Origin: Saccharomyces mikatae IFO 1815
Lineage: Eukaryota > Ascomycota > Saccharomycetes > Saccharomycetales > Saccharomycetaceae
Length of the DNA stretch: 64,000 nt
Direction of reading: 5' to 3'
Assembly (NCBI RefSeq): GCF_947241705.1
Contig: NC_079265.1
Location: 670,497-734,496, forward strand
Shown piece after piece: positions 43,495 through 54,897 of this stretch. Below the pieces are notes generated by a model. The model saw only the letters and a list, made by a program, of their open reading frames with translations, was not told the origin of the DNA and searched no databases. The position numbers were made by a program, and so were the translations under genes. Each line of letters starts with the position of its first letter. Positions within the stretch are counted from its first letter, which is position 1.

Positions 43495-45126
43495 ATGTCG
43501 GCAGATGCTAGTACAAGTTCAAATCCTACCCTAGACGAAAAAAACTTAAACATCACTTTAGATGCTGAAATTAAAAACGAAGATATAACTGCAGAACCAG
43601 TTCTAAGTACAGTAATATCACCAAATGGTAAAGTTGTCTACATCAGTGACAAGGTTGATGAGGCCATGAAATTGGCTGAGGAAGCCAAAGAAATTGAAGT
43701 AACCCCAGAAGAGGATAGAAAACTGCGTTGGAAGATCGATTATTGCATGTTCCCCCTAATGTGTATATTATATGCTGTTCAGTTTATGGACAAGATTTCC
43801 ACCAGTTCGGCTGCAGTTATGGGGCTAAGAACTGATTTGAAAATGCACGGCGATCAATACTCATGGGTCACTTCTGCCTTCTATTTCGGTTATTTATTTA
43901 TGAATCTAGGCCCGGTACAATTCGTTTTCCAGAGAACAGATCACATGTCCAAAATGCTTGCGGTTTTTATTGTCATATGGGGACTGCTATTAGCTTTACA
44001 CGCAGCTCCAACAGTCACATACCCTTCATTTATAGTTCTAAGAGTGCTTCTAGGTTGTGCCGAAAGTGTTGTCACGCCCTGCTTCACAATTATCACGGCT
44101 CAGTATTGGAAAACAGAAGAACAATTTACAAGAGTGTCAATTTGGTTCGGTATGAATGGTCTTGGCTCCGTGCTAATCAATGCAATCGCTTATGGTGTAT
44201 ACATTCACCAAGACTCTTACGCTATTGAAGGTTGGAAGACCTTATTTGTCATTACTGGTGTAATAACAATTTTCGTTGGTATTTTGATATTCTTATGGAT
44301 CCCGGATGATCCATCAAGGGCAAGATTCTTATCTAAAAGAGAGAAATTAATGGTTGTTCAAAGAATTAGATCCAACCAACAAGGGTTCGGTAATCACGAA
44401 ATTAAAAAGTATCAAATTATAGAGGCTTTGAAAGACGTCAGAACGTGGTTGTACTTTCTCTTTACTGTCAGTTCTAATATTCCTAATGGTGGTATTTCTA
44501 GTTTCATGAGTATTCTGCTGAAGGACGATTTTGGATATTCAACCAAGGATACTTTCTTGATGGGTCTACCTACTGGTGCTGTTGAACTGGTTGGTTGTCC
44601 ACTATTTGGTATTCTGGCAGTTTACGCAGCTAATAAGAAGATACCATTTTGGAAGTATAAGTTGGGCTGGGCCATTTTTGCAGCTGTATTAGCATTGATT
44701 GCTAGTTGTATGTTAGGATTTGCAACTAACTCTAAAAAAGCAAGACTGGCGGGTGCCTATCTATGGTATATATCTCCCGTTTCATTTATTTGTGTGCTTT
44801 CCAATATCAGTGCGAATTCCTCGGGATATAGTAAAAAGTGGACAGTATCTTCAATAAATCTAGCAGCATATGCAGCTGCTAACTTGGCAGGTCCACAAAC
44901 TTTTATTGCTAAACAGGCTCCTCAATATCATGGTGCTAAGGTCGCCATGGTCGTATGTTATGCTGTCATGATTGTACTTTTATCTGCATTACTTGTTATT
45001 AATTTAAGGGAAAATAAGAGGCGTGATAAGATAGCTTCCGAGAGAGGCTTCCCTGAAGAAACAGAAAATTTAGAATTTTCTGATTTAACGGATTTTGAAA
45101 ATCCAAATTTTAGATATACTCTGTGA
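43495..45126 (+). CDS. DAL5: Allantoate/ureidosuccinate permease Dal5
   Basis: 543 residues, the family length. A proton-coupled major-facilitator transporter of the anion:cation symporter (allantoate permease) branch, taking up allantoate, ureidosuccinate and dipeptides at the plasma membrane. About 85 hydrophilic N-terminal residues precede the first membrane segment (MFPLMCILYAVQFMDK). About twelve hydrophobic segments follow, with a long central loop near residue 280 (DDPSRARFLSKREK is the typical family loop). The C-terminal tail is acidic. Intact frame; matches YJR152W. Confidence 0.97.
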   Translation: MSADASTSSNPTLDEKNLNITLDAEIKNEDITAEPVLSTVISPNGKVVYISDKVDEAMKLAEEAKEIEVTPEEDRKLRWKIDYCMFPLMCILYAVQFMDKISTSSAAVMGLRTDLKMHGDQYSWVTSAFYFGYLFMNLGPVQFVFQRTDHMSKMLAVFIVIWGLLLALHAAPTVTYPSFIVLRVLLGCAESVVTPCFTIITAQYWKTEEQFTRVSIWFGMNGLGSVLINAIAYGVYIHQDSYAIEGWKTLFVITGVITIFVGILIFLWIPDDPSRARFLSKREKLMVVQRIRSNQQGFGNHEIKKYQIIEALKDVRTWLYFLFTVSSNIPNGGISSFMSILLKDDFGYSTKDTFLMGLPTGAVELVGCPLFGILAVYAANKKIPFWKYKLGWAIFAAVLALIASCMLGFATNSKKARLAGAYLWYISPVSFICVLSNISANSSGYSKKWTVSSINLAAYAAANLAGPQTFIAKQAPQYHGAKVAMVVCYAVMIVLLSALLVINLRENKRRDKIASERGFPEETENLEFSDLTDFENPNFRYTL

Positions 45127-45992
45127 GACCATATTAGAGAAATATTGATATCATAATCAGGGAGGAACATAGATATTTTATAATTAAATTACTTTCTAAA
45201 AAAATTGAAATTACTTATTGTAGTAATACCAATGTAAGCTATAAAAATACTCTCAGTCCCACTTAAGAACCCGATCTAGCCACTGGAAGGTCAATATAAC
45301 GCGTAATGATTTTGTGAAGTACATGATTTTGTGGCACTCTAATAGTGATATATTGATAACATAAAAAAAATGGTAAGACTATACAGCGATATAAAGATCA
45401 CACACAGTGAAGCAATATAATAGTCCAATTTAGAGTATTATGTGTACTGATTGTGGTATTATGGTGAGAGGGTACTATTTCGTGCACATGTGTAATAAGG
45501 ATTAAAAATATAGCTGGGTTTTATTTTCATATGTTAAATGGAAGCACACCATTACTAAGAGAATTGATTACTTTACTATGCCAAAAATCATTCCAAGATA
45601 AGCTTATTGTACGAAGCACGAAAGCAGGCTCACAGGCCATTGGATTCTTGTAAAAATGGTTCTGCCTTGTTATGGAACCTAATATGGTGGGCTTGATGAC
45701 AATTGTCCAATTAGTTGAATGAACATCAACAAATATGTACCATTTAGGGTGTCCACTTGATATAAGGGGCTAGTTGGAGTTTCAACCCCGGAATGTACGA
45801 GTTATGATTGAAATATATGATTCTCGTGGATTCGTTTAACAGTCATACCACTTTCGCTTATTAGAGACGTACTAAATATAAACTTTTTAACTTCAAAGAA
45901 TGTGGTCCCACAATCAAGTTCCATACAGGTATAAAAAAGCACAGAAATCTAAATCAGAGAAGACTATCTACTCACTATGATGGGCAAACGCG
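45127..45992. other. DAL5-PGU1 intergenic region (PGU1 promoter)
   Basis: About 870 bp, AT-rich. A TATAAAAA box at about 45931-45938 lies some 60 bp before the PGU1 ATG. An upstream ATG at 45977 opens a 9-codon frame that ends at 46004-46006, overlapping the PGU1 start out of frame. No other gene-like frame or repeat. Confidence 0.5.
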
Positions 45993-47078
45993 ATGGTTTT
46001 TACTAGTTCATTACTTCTGTCTACCTTGTGCACTTTTGTTGTCGCAAGTCCTCTGTCGAAAAGAGATTCCTGTACTCTATCAGGATCCTCTTTGTCCTCA
46101 CTCTCAACTGTGAAAAAATGCAGTAGCATCATTATTAAAGATTTAAGTGTTCCAGCCGGACAGACTTTAGATCTAACTGGGTTAACTAGTGGTACTACCG
46201 TTACCTTCGAAGGTACAACTACTTTTCAGTACAAGGAATGGGCTGGTCCTTTAATTTCAATTTCGGGGTCGAAAATAAATGTTGTTGGTGCATCAGGACA
46301 TGTTATTGATGGTCAAGGAGCTAAATGGTGGGATGGCTTAGGTGACAATGGCAAAGTTAAACCAAAATTTGTAAAATTAGTATTGACGGGCAAATCCGAA
46401 GTCACTGGGTTAAATATTAAAAATGCTCCACACCAAGTCTTCAGCATCAATAAATGCTCTGATTTGACTATCAATGGTGTAACAATCGATATAAAAGACG
46501 GTGATTCCGCAGGTGGTCACAACACAGATGGATTTGATGTTGGTAGCTCTACCAATGTTGTCATTCAGGGATGTACAGTTTATAATCAGGATGATTGTAT
46601 CGCTGTGAATTCAGGTACAACTATCAAATTCTTGAACAACTATTGCTATAATGGCCACGGTATTTCTGTAGGTTCTGTTGGTGGCCGTTCTGATAATACT
46701 GTGAATGGTTTTTGGGCTGAAAACAATCACGTTATGAACTCTGCCAATGGGTTGAGAATTAAGACGGTAAAAGGTGCGACAGGATTAGTTACTAACGTTA
46801 ACTTCATTAGCAATAAGATTAGCGGCATAAAGAGTTACGGTATAGTTATTGAAGGTGATTACCTAAATGGCAAGACCACTGGCACTGCTACAGGAGGCGT
46901 TCCTATTAAGAATTTAGTGATGAAAGATATCACTGGGAGTGTTGACTCCACAGCTAAAAGAGTCAAAATTTTGGTGGAAAATGCTTCCAACTGGCAATGG
47001 TCCGGAGTATCAATTTCCGGTGGTTCTTCATATTCTGAATGTTCTGGAATTCCAACTGGTTCTGGTGCAACATGCTAA
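45993..47078 (+). CDS. PGU1: Secreted endo-polygalacturonase
   Basis: 361 residues. Glycoside hydrolase family 28, cutting the alpha-1,4-galacturonan backbone of pectin outside the cell. A signal peptide (about 1-18) is followed by a Kex2-type site (LSKR, 21-24). All four GH28 signatures are intact: NTD at 177-179, DD at 200-201, GHG at 221-223 and RIK at 255-257, so the enzyme should be active. The start at 45993 gives a proper signal peptide and aligns with YJR153W. Last gene before the order departs from S. cerevisiae. Confidence 0.97.
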   Translation: MVFTSSLLLSTLCTFVVASPLSKRDSCTLSGSSLSSLSTVKKCSSIIIKDLSVPAGQTLDLTGLTSGTTVTFEGTTTFQYKEWAGPLISISGSKINVVGASGHVIDGQGAKWWDGLGDNGKVKPKFVKLVLTGKSEVTGLNIKNAPHQVFSINKCSDLTINGVTIDIKDGDSAGGHNTDGFDVGSSTNVVIQGCTVYNQDDCIAVNSGTTIKFLNNYCYNGHGISVGSVGGRSDNTVNGFWAENNHVMNSANGLRIKTVKGATGLVTNVNFISNKISGIKSYGIVIEGDYLNGKTTGTATGGVPIKNLVMKDITGSVDSTAKRVKILVENASNWQWSGVSISGGSSYSECSGIPTGSGATC

Positions 47079-47644
47079 ACCTCTTCGTGAGTATTTTTAC
47101 CAGTATATACATATGTTACTTTTTTATTTTTCACTTTTCAACACATGATAGAACAGAAGTACTAGCAGATGTTGTTATTCATTTGTTATCCATATTAGAT
47201 TTTTTTTGTAAAAGTGAGATTAAATCATTGGTGGATGTCTTTTTATGACAAAAATGCTACTTGCAACCAAAGAAAGATTTTTATTTAGAGGCAATTATTT
47301 GAGTATCGAGAGGTCTGTCATTGGATTTCTTGGAGCTCTTGGGGTTATGAATCGGTTGGCTTTCTTTCGTGGTTATGTTGACTGTAGCAGCTCAGGGTGT
47401 TATAACAGTTTTCATTTATGTGAGAAGGATACTGAAGGAGGTTATCATGGTGTGCATAAGATTTAATGAATTAATTTTAATAAACAATACTAAAATGTGT
47501 AAACTTCTGTTAGTTGGTGAAGGTGCGTTACACATACATTCATATCTATTTATTTGTTATGACGATAAAAGTAAATAACTTATGTGAAATCATAAAATAG
47601 GAAAAGAGAAGAGGATGAGTAACTTAACAGTTAGCGGTGCCCGT
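47079..47644. other. PGU1-THI11 intergenic region; YJR154W and AAD10 absent
   Basis: 566 bp between the two convergent genes. In S. cerevisiae two genes (YJR154W, AAD10) lie between PGU1 and THI11. Here I see no recognisable remnant of either; the small plus-strand frames at 47245-47466 and 47369-47578 do not resemble them. Confidence 0.6.
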
Positions 47645-48667
47645 TTAAGCTGGAAGAGCCAATCTCTTGAAGGTACCTTCTTGTCTACATTTTTCTTGGT
47701 GAATGGCCATCAATCTTTGAGCTTCTAATGGATCAGAAACTTCTTCTGGTTCTGGCCAAGATAAGTATTCGTTAGTGTAGTTGGCGACGTAGTCTGGTGG
47801 CAAAATGGCCAATCTCTTACCGTAACCGGTAACCTTCTTCCAGTCACGATGGACATTGAACAAAGATGAAGAGAAGTAAGCGTAACATCTTTGGTATTGT
47901 TTGTAAGATAGGTCGTTGTTCAATTGAGGCTTGAAGTCGACGTATTCCTTCCAAGCGGCAACTGGGTCGGATAGAACGTAGTCAGTAGCCTTCTTGATGG
48001 CGTTCAAGAACTTTCTGACCTTTTCTGGGTTCTTCTTCAAAAATTCGTCGTTACAGATGTAAAGGACGGTACAGAAACAACAGCAACCCAAACAAGCCAA
48101 CTTGTCAATTCTTAACATCTTAGCATCGGAAGCTGGTCTGCCTTGCTTGGCCAAGTATTCTTCCAATTCGACTTGTTGCATACATTCGATACCAATACCA
48201 GCATCGATCTTACCTTCGATGATGTACTTGGCGACGTTCATACCACATCTGACGGCGGTGTAGTCTTCTGGCTTCATACCGTAGTGTTTGGTCAATTCAT
48301 CGATCTGAATCTTACCGAATTCACCGACGTAACCAATTCTCTTACCCTTTAGAGATTGGAAGTCCTCAGTGATACCGCTGCCCTTCAAGTACAAAACACC
48401 AGTGAAAGGTTCGTCCAACAAGGAAGCGACAGAGGTGACTGGGAAACCACGGGCCTTAGCAGCCAAGGTGTGGATCATGGCCTTCAAACCCATGTCAACC
48501 TTACCAGAACCAATCAATTCAGTGACATCGGAAGGGTTGGTTGGCTCTAGGATGGCAAGGTCTAGACCTTGTTCCTTGAAGTAACCCTTGGTTTGAGCCA
48601 AGAAGATTGGAATGTGATATGGAGTTGGTTGCCAGTTCAACAAAAATGTAATCTTATCGGTAGACAT
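47645..48667 (-). CDS. THI11: Thiamine pyrimidine (HMP-P) synthase, THI5 family
   Basis: 340 residues. The THI5/THI11/THI12/THI13 enzymes make hydroxymethylpyrimidine phosphate from PLP and an active-site histidine, a single-turnover suicide reaction. Visible key residues are Lys62 (PLP-binding), His66 (the consumed histidine, in [11 protein letters not shown]) and the iron-binding CCCFC motif at 195-199. Codon use is highly biased, as for strongly expressed genes. Position (after PGU1, minus strand) matches YJR156C; the four paralogues are nearly identical, so the name rests on synteny. Expected to be induced by low thiamine. Confidence 0.95.
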   Translation of the reverse strand: MSTDKITFLLNWQPTPYHIPIFLAQTKGYFKEQGLDLAILEPTNPSDVTELIGSGKVDMGLKAMIHTLAAKARGFPVTSVASLLDEPFTGVLYLKGSGITEDFQSLKGKRIGYVGEFGKIQIDELTKHYGMKPEDYTAVRCGMNVAKYIIEGKIDAGIGIECMQQVELEEYLAKQGRPASDAKMLRIDKLACLGCCCFCTVLYICNDEFLKKNPEKVRKFLNAIKKATDYVLSDPVAAWKEYVDFKPQLNNDLSYKQYQRCYAYFSSSLFNVHRDWKKVTGYGKRLAILPPDYVANYTNEYLSWPEPEEVSDPLEAQRLMAIHQEKCRQEGTFKRLALPA

Positions 48668-49637
48668 ATCTGGGAAATGTGTTTACTGTTGATGTGTGGT
48701 TTTCTTTACAATTGAGAAGAGAGAAGAGAAAGAGAACAAGAACAAGAACACTCTACACAAGAGCTATAATACGAGGTTTATATATGTTTCGTTGTCTGTC
48801 ATGATAAACAACTATGAGCTTCAAAGCCACTGTACATCATTTGAATAAATAATAATTATTGCTTACCGCTAGTTGAATACTTCGTATTTTTAATAATGCA
48901 TAGCTCCGTTCAGGTCAAACTGAAATGGTCTCTCTATGCCGGAACCGATAAATATAATATCGTTGTCACCTCCAGGTGATTTGCCGTTGTATTCATTACG
49001 CGCCAATCTTATTCTCTTGAAAATTTAGTCAACCATCGCCTAATTGCATACCCAAGTTGTCCCCAAAGAGAATACATGCATAAATATAAATATTTAAACC
49101 TATTTATATATTTAAACGAACGTGCCTTTGGATCGAAGACAGAAGTAGGGTACGAAGAGCATTAGGGGTCTCGTGTTTGATCCTCGCATATACAAGCCGG
49201 TTGAATATTGTATTCTATTATGTCATGCTAATGCTTCTTCATATATGGAAACTACACGTTGACCAGTTCTTCGAAGAAGAAAAAGGAAGGATCGATAACT
49301 TAAACAGAATTTGGTGAATGCCTTTCTTTATCATTGTGATCCACGAGACGAAAGTATTGTGACATCCTTAGAGGAGCTTTGATCGACTTTTGTCAGTAGC
49401 AATATGAAGAAAGACGCCCTGTTTCAAAAAATCTTACTACCAAATCTGTATGAACAGAATGGTATGTTATGTTTATCCTAAAGGTACACATTAATTTATG
49501 TGTTTTTCAATTATCTATCTTATTTATCTATATTAATTTATCATTTTAGCTTTACATAATACAACACCCATATATCACACTGGGCATTAGACGCTATTCA
49601 TCTAAGCACTTTAAAATATTCCTGAATTTTCACTGTA
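48668..49637. other. THI11 upstream region and HXT8 3' flank; likely rearrangement junction
   Basis: 970 bp. A purine-rich tract (about 48714-48755) precedes THI11. Somewhere in this stretch the right-arm order (THI11) joins the left-arm type block (HXT8 onward), so the breakpoint should lie here. I see no Ty or LTR sequence marking it. A short frame from about 49404 (MKKDALFQK) is too small to identify. Confidence 0.5.
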
Positions 49638-51347
49638 TTAGAACAATCTTTTATACAAAGGCTTCTCATCATGCTGTAATTTCTCGTTATCGTAATCAGC
49701 ATTTCTTCTAGAAGCTGGTACCCAGGATGTAGATTTCCAAGGTAAAACCCCATCTATCCACATTTCGTCGACTTCTTCTAAAGAAAGACCTTTCGTTTCT
49801 GGAACAAAGAAGAAAACGTAAAAATACGAAAACGCTAAGCAGCCCATGAAAACGTAACCATAGTAGAAATCAATTGCTGACGTAATGAAAGGTGTAAAAA
49901 ACCCAATCAGGAAACCCCATAGCAAGTTAGCCGCTGTTGCAACAGACATACACTTAGATCTCACTCTTATTGGAAATGTTTCTGAGATAATCACATAACA
50001 TACTGGACCCCATGTGCAGGAGAAGCAGAAAATGTAGAAACAGGTAAAGACAATCATACAGTTACCAGCACCTTTGGACGATGGCTGATTTTTACCATTA
50101 GGGTATAGTTTTGTAACACCAACAGAAGCATAAATAACCATACATGCTGTCATGGTAGCTGCTCCAAGCAAAAGACATTTACGACGACCCAACTTATCAA
50201 CAGAATAAAGTGAAAAGAAACATGAAGCAAAATTAACAATACCCAAGACAATAGAAGTCTCGAAAGAGTCGGTCATACCAACAGATTTGAAGATAGTAGT
50301 ACCGTAGTAGAAGAAATAGTTATCACCAGTAAGTTGTTGCAAAGAGTTAATCATGACCGTCATTGATAAACGTTGGAACACTTTAGTCTTTGTCGAAAAT
50401 AATTCCTTCCAAGAAGCCGTTCCCATTGCTTCTTCGGCCTCAACACCAGCTACAAGAAGATCGATCTCGGCAATCACAGCAGGATCGTCAACGCTAAGCT
50501 TATTCGACTTGGCAAAGGAAGCTCTAGCTTGTTCAGTCTTCTTGACTTGTACCAGAAACCGAGGTGATTCCGGAACAAACATCATACCTCCGATCATGAT
50601 AATGGCCCATGCAAAACATAGACCGAGAGGAACACGCCATTGAACAGAATTTGAGTAACTTTTAGTACCATAATTAGTACAATAACCCAAGAAAATGGCA
50701 AAGGTGACCATCAATTGCCAACAGGCAAGCAACGTACCTCTGATTTGCTTTGGCGCGGTTTCTGAAATAAGCATTGGAGCAAGGACACTGATAGAACCAG
50801 CGCCAATACCAGCAATGATCCTTCCAATAAAATATTGGTACCATTTATCCACAGAGGCAATCTGGATAATAATACCAACCATATAAACGACAATAACAAT
50901 AATCAAACCCATGCAACGACCGTAAATATCACCCAGTTTAGACAGGAAAAGACAGCCAATAGCACTTCCCACATTGAAGATGGAAACAATCAGCCCGGTT
51001 CTCACGTTAGACAAGTAGTAAGTATCTTTGGAATGATTATAATTACCAAATCTTCTTAAGAAATCAGTTTGGTTGACAAATCCAGAAATCGTACCTGTAT
51101 CCCAGCCAGACATAAATCCACCAAATGCCATACACAAACACATAATAGAGACAGTAACATAGGCAGACGCCGGCTTCTCTGGGAGAACAATCTCCTCTGC
51201 CTCTTCTCCATTATATTCAGAAGAATCTTTATTTTCCTCCACTGTAGGAGCCGATAGATGGGAGGAATTTTCCGCAGATGAGCGGCTATTATCTATTACC
51301 CCTCCATTAATGGGTTCCATTTGCGAGCTAGCCCTACTACTACTCAT
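49638..51347 (-). CDS. HXT8: Hexose transporter, HXT8 type
   Basis: 569 residues from the ATG at 51347, the same length as S. cerevisiae Hxt8, and the sequence matches it best from memory ([32 protein letters not shown]). The longer frame to 51398 lacks an ATG that fits. A major-facilitator sugar porter of the plasma membrane with about 12 segments. Family motifs present: [10 protein letters not shown], the GDIYGR-type loop (here with Cys after GR), PESPRFL, the [13 protein letters not shown] sugar-contact helix, and [15 protein letters not shown]. In S. cerevisiae this gene is on the left arm (YJL214W); here it is on the right arm next to THI11. Confidence 0.9.
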   Translation of the reverse strand: MSSSRASSQMEPINGGVIDNSRSSAENSSHLSAPTVEENKDSSEYNGEEAEEIVLPEKPASAYVTVSIMCLCMAFGGFMSGWDTGTISGFVNQTDFLRRFGNYNHSKDTYYLSNVRTGLIVSIFNVGSAIGCLFLSKLGDIYGRCMGLIIVIVVYMVGIIIQIASVDKWYQYFIGRIIAGIGAGSISVLAPMLISETAPKQIRGTLLACWQLMVTFAIFLGYCTNYGTKSYSNSVQWRVPLGLCFAWAIIMIGGMMFVPESPRFLVQVKKTEQARASFAKSNKLSVDDPAVIAEIDLLVAGVEAEEAMGTASWKELFSTKTKVFQRLSMTVMINSLQQLTGDNYFFYYGTTIFKSVGMTDSFETSIVLGIVNFASCFFSLYSVDKLGRRKCLLLGAATMTACMVIYASVGVTKLYPNGKNQPSSKGAGNCMIVFTCFYIFCFSCTWGPVCYVIISETFPIRVRSKCMSVATAANLLWGFLIGFFTPFITSAIDFYYGYVFMGCLAFSYFYVFFFVPETKGLSLEEVDEMWIDGVLPWKSTSWVPASRRNADYDNEKLQHDEKPLYKRLF

Positions 51348-52154
51348 TTTTTTCTTTGGTATCTTAAGGGAGATGTAAAGGAGATGTGAGAATAACAATT
51401 CGGAATAACAACGAGAAATAAAAGTAGTTGCTTAAATATTTCTAGTCAAGACTCCTCCCTGTCAAATAATTTACAACGATATCTGCCATCCAAAAGACTA
51501 CGACTGTGCCACTCCACATTATTTTACTAAACATATTTTACGGCGCTGCATGCAGAGCAGTGTTCAGAAATGAAAAAATGTTCCTATAATTCAGGGACAG
51601 GACTTTTACGGAACTATTCTCGGGAAAATGCAGTCGCCTGAGAGCTCAGGAACGTGCGGATTTCAATTTTTCTCCGGCTTTTTTTATCAAATAGTTCCAT
51701 AAGCAACTGCAGCCGGACGCTCTAGGGCGCTGTCTCGGGGGATTCTCCTTTTCTCCACACAACTTTTTGCCTGCGTCATCACATTATTGATACAATAATG
51801 GTTATGTGAAAGAACAAACGCGTAGCCGGAGAAAAAAAAAACGGGGAAATAAGATTCGCGTCATTTTTTCCCCGCGGAGAATCTTCGGAGAAACTTGGAA
51901 GAATCTAACTATTCGTAATCTTGTGCACAATAATAGTTACAGTGCCAAAGGCTAATTCACCGAAAAAAACAAACTCGCTATTAACAAACGGCAGGATTCC
52001 GCTACCACCCTTGTAACGGATACGATTCTCGGGTGGACATATGGACGCTCAAAGAATCATATATTAAGGCGCTTTTTATCATCTTTCTCATGTGTAAAAC
52101 TTTGTTGTGTCTCGAAGAAAAACTCTACAGAACACCTAATACAAACAAGGAAAC
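51348..52154. promoter_or_regulatory. HXT8-IMA5 divergent promoter with four Rgt1-type sites
   Basis: About 800 bp. CGGANNA (the Rgt1 repressor site) occurs as CGGAGAA at 51827-51833, 51875-51881 and 51886-51892, and in reverse as TTCTCCG at 51670-51676. Clusters of this motif upstream of HXT genes mediate repression without glucose. GC-rich patches (CCCCGCGG at 51870-51877, ACGGGG at 51841-51846) resemble Mig1 GC boxes without the usual flank. Placing transporter and isomaltase on one regulatory block suggests joint sugar control. Confidence 0.6.
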
Positions 52155-53900
52155 ATGACAATCATCCATAATCCAAAGTGGTGGAAAGAAGCCACCGTCT
52201 ACCAAATTTACCCCGCTAGTTTCAAAGACTCTGACAATGATGGTTGGGGTGACCTAGCCGGGATTACCTCCAAGCTTGACTACATTAAAGAGTTAGGCGT
52301 TGACGCTATATGGGTGTGCCCATTCTATGAGTCTCCTCAAGAAGATATGGGATATGATATTGCAAACTATGAGAAGGTTTGGCCTCGTTACGGTACGAAC
52401 GAGGATTGTTTCCAACTGATCGAAGAATCTCATAAAAGAGGTATCAAGGTGATTGTTGACTTGGTCGTTAACCATTGTTCTGAAGAGCATGAGTGGTTCA
52501 AAGAAAGTAGATCTTCCAAAACAAATCCAAAGCGTGACTGGTTCTTCTGGAGACCTCCTAAAGGTTACGATGAAAAAGGTAATCCAATTCCCCCAAACAA
52601 CTGGAGATCTTTCTTTGGTGGATCAGCTTGGAGATATGACGAGAAAACAGGCGAGTTCTTCATGCATGTTTTTGCTCCTGGTCAACCTGATTTCAACTGG
52701 GAAAATGAAGAGTGCCGTAAGGCTATTTATGAATCATCAGTAGGATATTGGTTACGTCACAATGTTGATGGGTTCAGAATTGATGTGGGTAGCATGTACT
52801 CTAAAGTCGAAGGCTTGCCAGATGCTCCTATTACTGATCCAACCGTTCCTTACCAGGATGGGACAGCTTTCTTCATTAATGGACCACGTATTCACGAGTA
52901 CCATAAGGAAATGCGTCAATATATGATTTCTCAAGTCCCAGAAGGCAAAGAAATTATGACTGTTGGTGAAGTTGGTATCGGGAATGAAAATGACTTCAAG
53001 GACTACACTAGTGCTAAGGAGGGAGAACTTAACATGATGTTTAACTTCAAACACACATCAGTTGGTGAAAGCCCAGAATTCAAGTATGAGCTTATTCCCT
53101 TTACCTTGAAAGACTTTAAGCTGGCTCTTGCAGAAAGTTTTCTATTTATTGAAAACACTGATTGCTGGTCCACCATCTACCTAGAAAATCACGATCAACC
53201 TCGTAGTGTTTCACGTTTCGGTTGTGATTCTCCTGAGTGGCGTGAGATTTCCTCGAAAATGTTGGCCACACTTATCATCTCATTGACTGGTACTGTGTTT
53301 GTTTACCAAGGTCAGGAATTGGGTATGCCTAACTTCAAGAATAGAAAGATTGAACAAATCAAATGTGTCGAAGGTACTGGTACTTATGCTGCTATCAAAC
53401 GTGACTACGGTGAGGACTCAGAAAAAATGAGAAAGTTCTTTGAAGCTTTAGCTTTGATTTCCAGGGACCATGGAAGAACACCTTTCCCATGGACTGGTGA
53501 AGAACCTTGTGCAGGGTTTTCGAAGAACGCCAAACCTTGGTTGGATATAAATGAATCGTTTAGGGACGGCATTAACGCAGAAGCTGAGTTGAAAGACAAA
53601 GACTCTGTTTTCTTTTTCTGGAAAAAGGCCTTGCAGGTTAGAAAAGAGTACAAAGACATTCTTGTGTACGGACATAACTTTCAATTCTTTGATTTAGATA
53701 ATGACAAGTTGTTCATGTTCACCAAAGATGCGGATAGTAAGAAAATGTTTGCCGTTTTCAATTTCAGTAGTGACAAGACAGACTTCCCAGTGCCTGATGA
53801 AAAAGCCTCTTACACTATGTTTTTCGGTAACTATGCAGACACAGATGGTAACTCGCGTACCTTACAGCCATGGGAAGGAAGACTTTACTCCATGAAATAA
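52155..53900 (+). CDS. IMA5: Oligo-1,6-glucosidase (isomaltase) Ima5
   Basis: 581 residues, the length particular to Ima5 (other yeast isomaltases are 589), and close to the S. cerevisiae Ima5 sequence throughout. A GH13 intracellular alpha-glucosidase splitting isomaltose-type alpha-1,6 links. Catalytic residues: Asp210 (nucleophile, [10 protein letters not shown]), Glu272 (acid/base, MTVGEVG) and His345-Asp346 (ENHDQPR). Val211 directly after the nucleophile is the isomaltase-specifying residue; maltases have Thr there. It starts [20 protein letters not shown]. In S. cerevisiae the gene is YJL216C on the left arm. Confidence 0.95.
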   Translation: MTIIHNPKWWKEATVYQIYPASFKDSDNDGWGDLAGITSKLDYIKELGVDAIWVCPFYESPQEDMGYDIANYEKVWPRYGTNEDCFQLIEESHKRGIKVIVDLVVNHCSEEHEWFKESRSSKTNPKRDWFFWRPPKGYDEKGNPIPPNNWRSFFGGSAWRYDEKTGEFFMHVFAPGQPDFNWENEECRKAIYESSVGYWLRHNVDGFRIDVGSMYSKVEGLPDAPITDPTVPYQDGTAFFINGPRIHEYHKEMRQYMISQVPEGKEIMTVGEVGIGNENDFKDYTSAKEGELNMMFNFKHTSVGESPEFKYELIPFTLKDFKLALAESFLFIENTDCWSTIYLENHDQPRSVSRFGCDSPEWREISSKMLATLIISLTGTVFVYQGQELGMPNFKNRKIEQIKCVEGTGTYAAIKRDYGEDSEKMRKFFEALALISRDHGRTPFPWTGEEPCAGFSKNAKPWLDINESFRDGINAEAELKDKDSVFFFWKKALQVRKEYKDILVYGHNFQFFDLDNDKLFMFTKDADSKKMFAVFNFSSDKTDFPVPDEKASYTMFFGNYADTDGNSRTLQPWEGRLYSMK

Positions 53901-54300
53901 CGAGCGCCTTGAAATATTTTTGCTGATCTCTGCAAAAAAAGTTCATATTTATGATTAGTATGTTTATATATGTCTTTTTATTACTCTTTTTGTAATCTTT
54001 CTCGTTTGAGAAAGAAATGAATAGTTTTCTTTCACTATTTCCCAATATGAAGCCTTTAAAAAGCCAATCAATTCTTTTAGAAATACTGAAGTTTCAAAAA
54101 AAGGTACTGAGGCTGACAATAACTTTCCAAAAAGGAAAAAAACATTGAAAAAGTGAGAATTCAAAGGCCAGATATGTCAAGAAAATAAAAAACTTCAGCA
54201 AGCCTTTTGACTTGTTATTGACGCAAATTTCTCATTATATACTGATATTAGCTATAAAGGTGATAGTAACTTGATTCATAAAAAAGCACTGATGAGTAAA
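53901..54300. other. IMA5/REE1 convergent 3' region
   Basis: 400 bp, AT-rich, with several A/T tracts suited to termination of both genes. No further feature. Confidence 0.4.
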
Positions 54301-54897
54301 CTAGCTTAGATCATGTAAGGCTTTTTCTAGAGGAGCTGTGAGACTCCACTCTGAGAAAGTGACTTTTAGTCCACCTCGCTCAGGTGTGCAGGCCATTGGC
54401 CCAACAAGATAATGATCTGAGATAGGAAAGGGAGCTAAACGAACTAACGGCCATGTTTTTTTATCAGATGACACCTGGAGCCGCAAAAAGCCCTTTTCAA
54501 CAGTAACACGAAGCCAGAAATCGCTAGCATTTCCGTCATAAACAGCAGTTGTCCAATCAGACTTTCCATTTGTTAAAACACTGCTTAACATGGCACGTCC
54601 ATCAGATATTTCTATACCAGCTTTAATCCAATGGTCATTATCGATGCGCACCATTATACCAGCCTGGTCATATAGACTTTGATAGTTTCCCTGAATACGG
54701 AGTTGTGCAGTGAAGGCCTTTCCGGCCCTCACTCCCAAGAAATGTCCACTGTCACGAGTGAATCCGTAGAACGTTTCACGCCAGAAGTCAGTCTTTTCAT
54801 CTGTTTCCAGGCTAACCTTGCCTTCCTCCTGAGAGACTACTTTTGGTTTATTGAACCATGTTCCTTGTGACAACTGAATATTTCCAGATTCAACCAT
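54301..54897 (-). CDS. REE1: Ree1, cytosolic regulator of enolase-type protein
   Basis: 198 residues from the ATG at 54897, the length and start of S. cerevisiae Ree1 (YJL217W). The family (DUF1349) has a concanavalin-like beta-sandwich fold. In yeast Ree1 is reported to bind and influence enolase Eno1 in galactose metabolism; its reaction is unknown. Well-conserved segments include FYGFTRDSGHFLGV, YDQAGIMVRIDNDHW and LVGPMACTPERGGLKV, the last two being the DUF1349 hallmark. The frame is intact. It sits on the telomere side of IMA5, the same neighbour relationship as on the S. cerevisiae left arm. Confidence 0.9.
   Translation of the reverse strand: MVESGNIQLSQGTWFNKPKVVSQEEGKVSLETDEKTDFWRETFYGFTRDSGHFLGVRAGKAFTAQLRIQGNYQSLYDQAGIMVRIDNDHWIKAGIEISDGRAMLSSVLTNGKSDWTTAVYDGNASDFWLRVTVEKGFLRLQVSSDKKTWPLVRLAPFPISDHYLVGPMACTPERGGLKVTFSEWSLTAPLEKALHDLS

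Noticed and set aside
51348-51398. 17-codon N-terminal extension of the HXT8-type transporter
   Set aside because: No usable ATG fits, and the start at 51347 gives the family length of 569.
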